Source: an uncultured Bacteriovoracaceae bacterium
Lineage (GTDB): Bacteria > Bdellovibrionota > Bacteriovoracia > Bacteriovoracales > Bacteriovoracaceae
Assembly: GCA_937952395.1 (NCBI GenBank)
Contig: CALFYV010000208.1
Span: forward strand, 1 to 7,690
Direction of reading: 5' to 3'
DNA length: 7,690 bases
Under the pieces are notes generated by a model. That model saw only the letters and a program-made list of their open reading frames with translations, was not told the origin of the DNA and searched no databases. Position 1 is the stretch's first letter. Each line of letters begins with the position of its first letter. Shown in pieces: positions 7,199-7,690 of the stretch. A program made the position numbers and the translations under genes.

Positions 7199-7282
7199 TA
7201 ACTTATTCTCGGCTAAAAGTGATTTTTACGATATCATACTATTGTTATAAATGACCTTTTTTCCAAGGCTTAGGAGAGCTAA
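7199..7282. promoter_or_regulatory. divergent intergenic region, putative promoters for operon and regulator
   Basis: This 84-bp AT-rich gap separates two divergent starts and must hold the leftward operon promoter or its leader, and probably the rightward regulator promoter. Candidate -10 boxes are TATGAT on the minus strand (complement of 7233-7238) and TATAAA on the plus strand (7246-7251). Neither has a good -35 at 16-18 bp, so exact promoters cannot be assigned. The rightward gene has a clear AGGAG at 7272-7276, 6 nt before its ATG. The overlapping candidates would allow the regulator to control both directions from one site (inference). Confidence 0.4.
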
Positions 7283-7690
7283 ATGCTACGAATGATGGAT
7301 AAGAATATTTTATTGAATATTCTTTTTTTATTTATAACTTCCACATTTGTCGCTTTAGCTGTCATGACGGAAATTCAAGAAGGATTAACGATGCAACATT
7401 ATCTTCATGACGTGGTTTTAATAACAGACTGCTTTGGTTGGATTGGAGCGCAAATCTACCTTATTTTAAGAAGAGATAAGAAACTTAGTATGATTTTAAA
7501 CTCGCTTAAGCGTGTAGAGGATGAACGTGATTTTTATTTAAATAAAGTTTCCCATTTTAAAGCACAATTTAATGATCTTATAGATGAGCAATTTAAACTT
7601 TGGGGTCTATCAATTGGTGAGAGGGATGTGGCGATTTTGCTCATTAAAGGATTAACCATGAAGGAGATAGCTGATTTGCGCCAAACTGCC
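7283..7690 (+). CDS. membrane-anchored LuxR-type HTH regulator, 3' end missing
   Basis: 136 codons are present and the frame is open to the right edge. The start ATG has AGGAG 6 nt upstream; two further ATGs follow at codons 4 and 5 without a better site. Two hydrophobic segments, about residues 9-27 and 43-62, form a helical hairpin ending in RRDKK. A charged, probably coiled-coil stretch (about 66-104) follows, and then FKLWGLSIGERDVAILLIKGLTMKEIADLRQTA, split here as LSIGERDVAILLIKG and LTMKEIADLRQTA. This is the start of a LuxR/GerE helix-turn-helix ('LT..E..V..L...G.S.KEIA...') and is cut inside the recognition-helix region. There is no receiver or autoinducer domain, so the membrane hairpin itself may sense its signal. 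It diverges from the lipid cassette 84 bp away and is a reasonable candidate regulator of it. A small membrane HTH protein unrelated to the cassette is the alternative. Confidence 0.85.
   Translation, partial: MLRMMDKNILLNILFLFITSTFVALAVMTEIQEGLTMQHYLHDVVLITDCFGWIGAQIYLILRRDKKLSMILNSLKRVEDERDFYLNKVSHFKAQFNDLIDEQFKLWGLSIGERDVAILLIKGLTMKEIADLRQTA

Overview
The window is low-GC, gene-dense bacterial DNA with a Gram-negative export apparatus (TolC-type outer-membrane channel, AcrB-type RND pump, periplasmic YceI protein). Lysine-, isoleucine- and phenylalanine-rich proteins and very tight gene packing would suit a marine or aquatic low-GC lineage such as the Bdellovibrio-and-like organisms (Bacteriovorax/Halobacteriovorax type). 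That taxonomic guess rests on overall appearance only.

Layout: all complete genes lie on the minus strand and read from about 7198 down to 1. The first block is five genes: an FAD-dependent oxidoreductase (7198-6041), a type III polyketide synthase (6031-4976), a small membrane methyltransferase of the isoprenylcysteine carboxyl methyltransferase (ICMT/BpsB) family (4976-4437), a secreted YceI-like lipid-binding protein (4440-3877) and a 12-helix MMPL/HpnN-type RND transporter (3880-1889). The last four junctions are a 9-bp gap carrying a perfect AGGAGG, a TAATG overlap and two ATGA overlaps, so the block is almost certainly one co-translated operon. After an 86-bp gap with a possible promoter and an inverted repeat come a TolC-like outer-membrane protein (1801-350) and, 2 bp later, the N-terminus of an AcrB-type (HAE1) RND pump that runs off the left edge (347-1).

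On the plus strand, divergent from the operon, a short membrane-anchored LuxR-type HTH regulator (7283 to the right edge) begins. It is a plausible local regulator.

Working model (inference): the polyketide synthase extends a fatty-acyl starter to an alkylpyrone or alkylresorcinol, the ICMT-like enzyme O-methylates it, and the FAD enzyme hydroxylates or oxidises/reduces it, as in the known Bacillus BpsA-BpsB and Streptomyces SrsA-SrsB-SrsC phenolic-lipid pathways. The RND transporter and YceI protein would then extract and carry the product through the periplasm, possibly to the TolC/RND pair downstream. The synthesis part has known parallels. The tight coupling to a dedicated RND transporter and a YceI carrier is the most interesting aspect of the window. 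No RNA genes, CRISPR arrays, insertion sequences or prophage features were seen.
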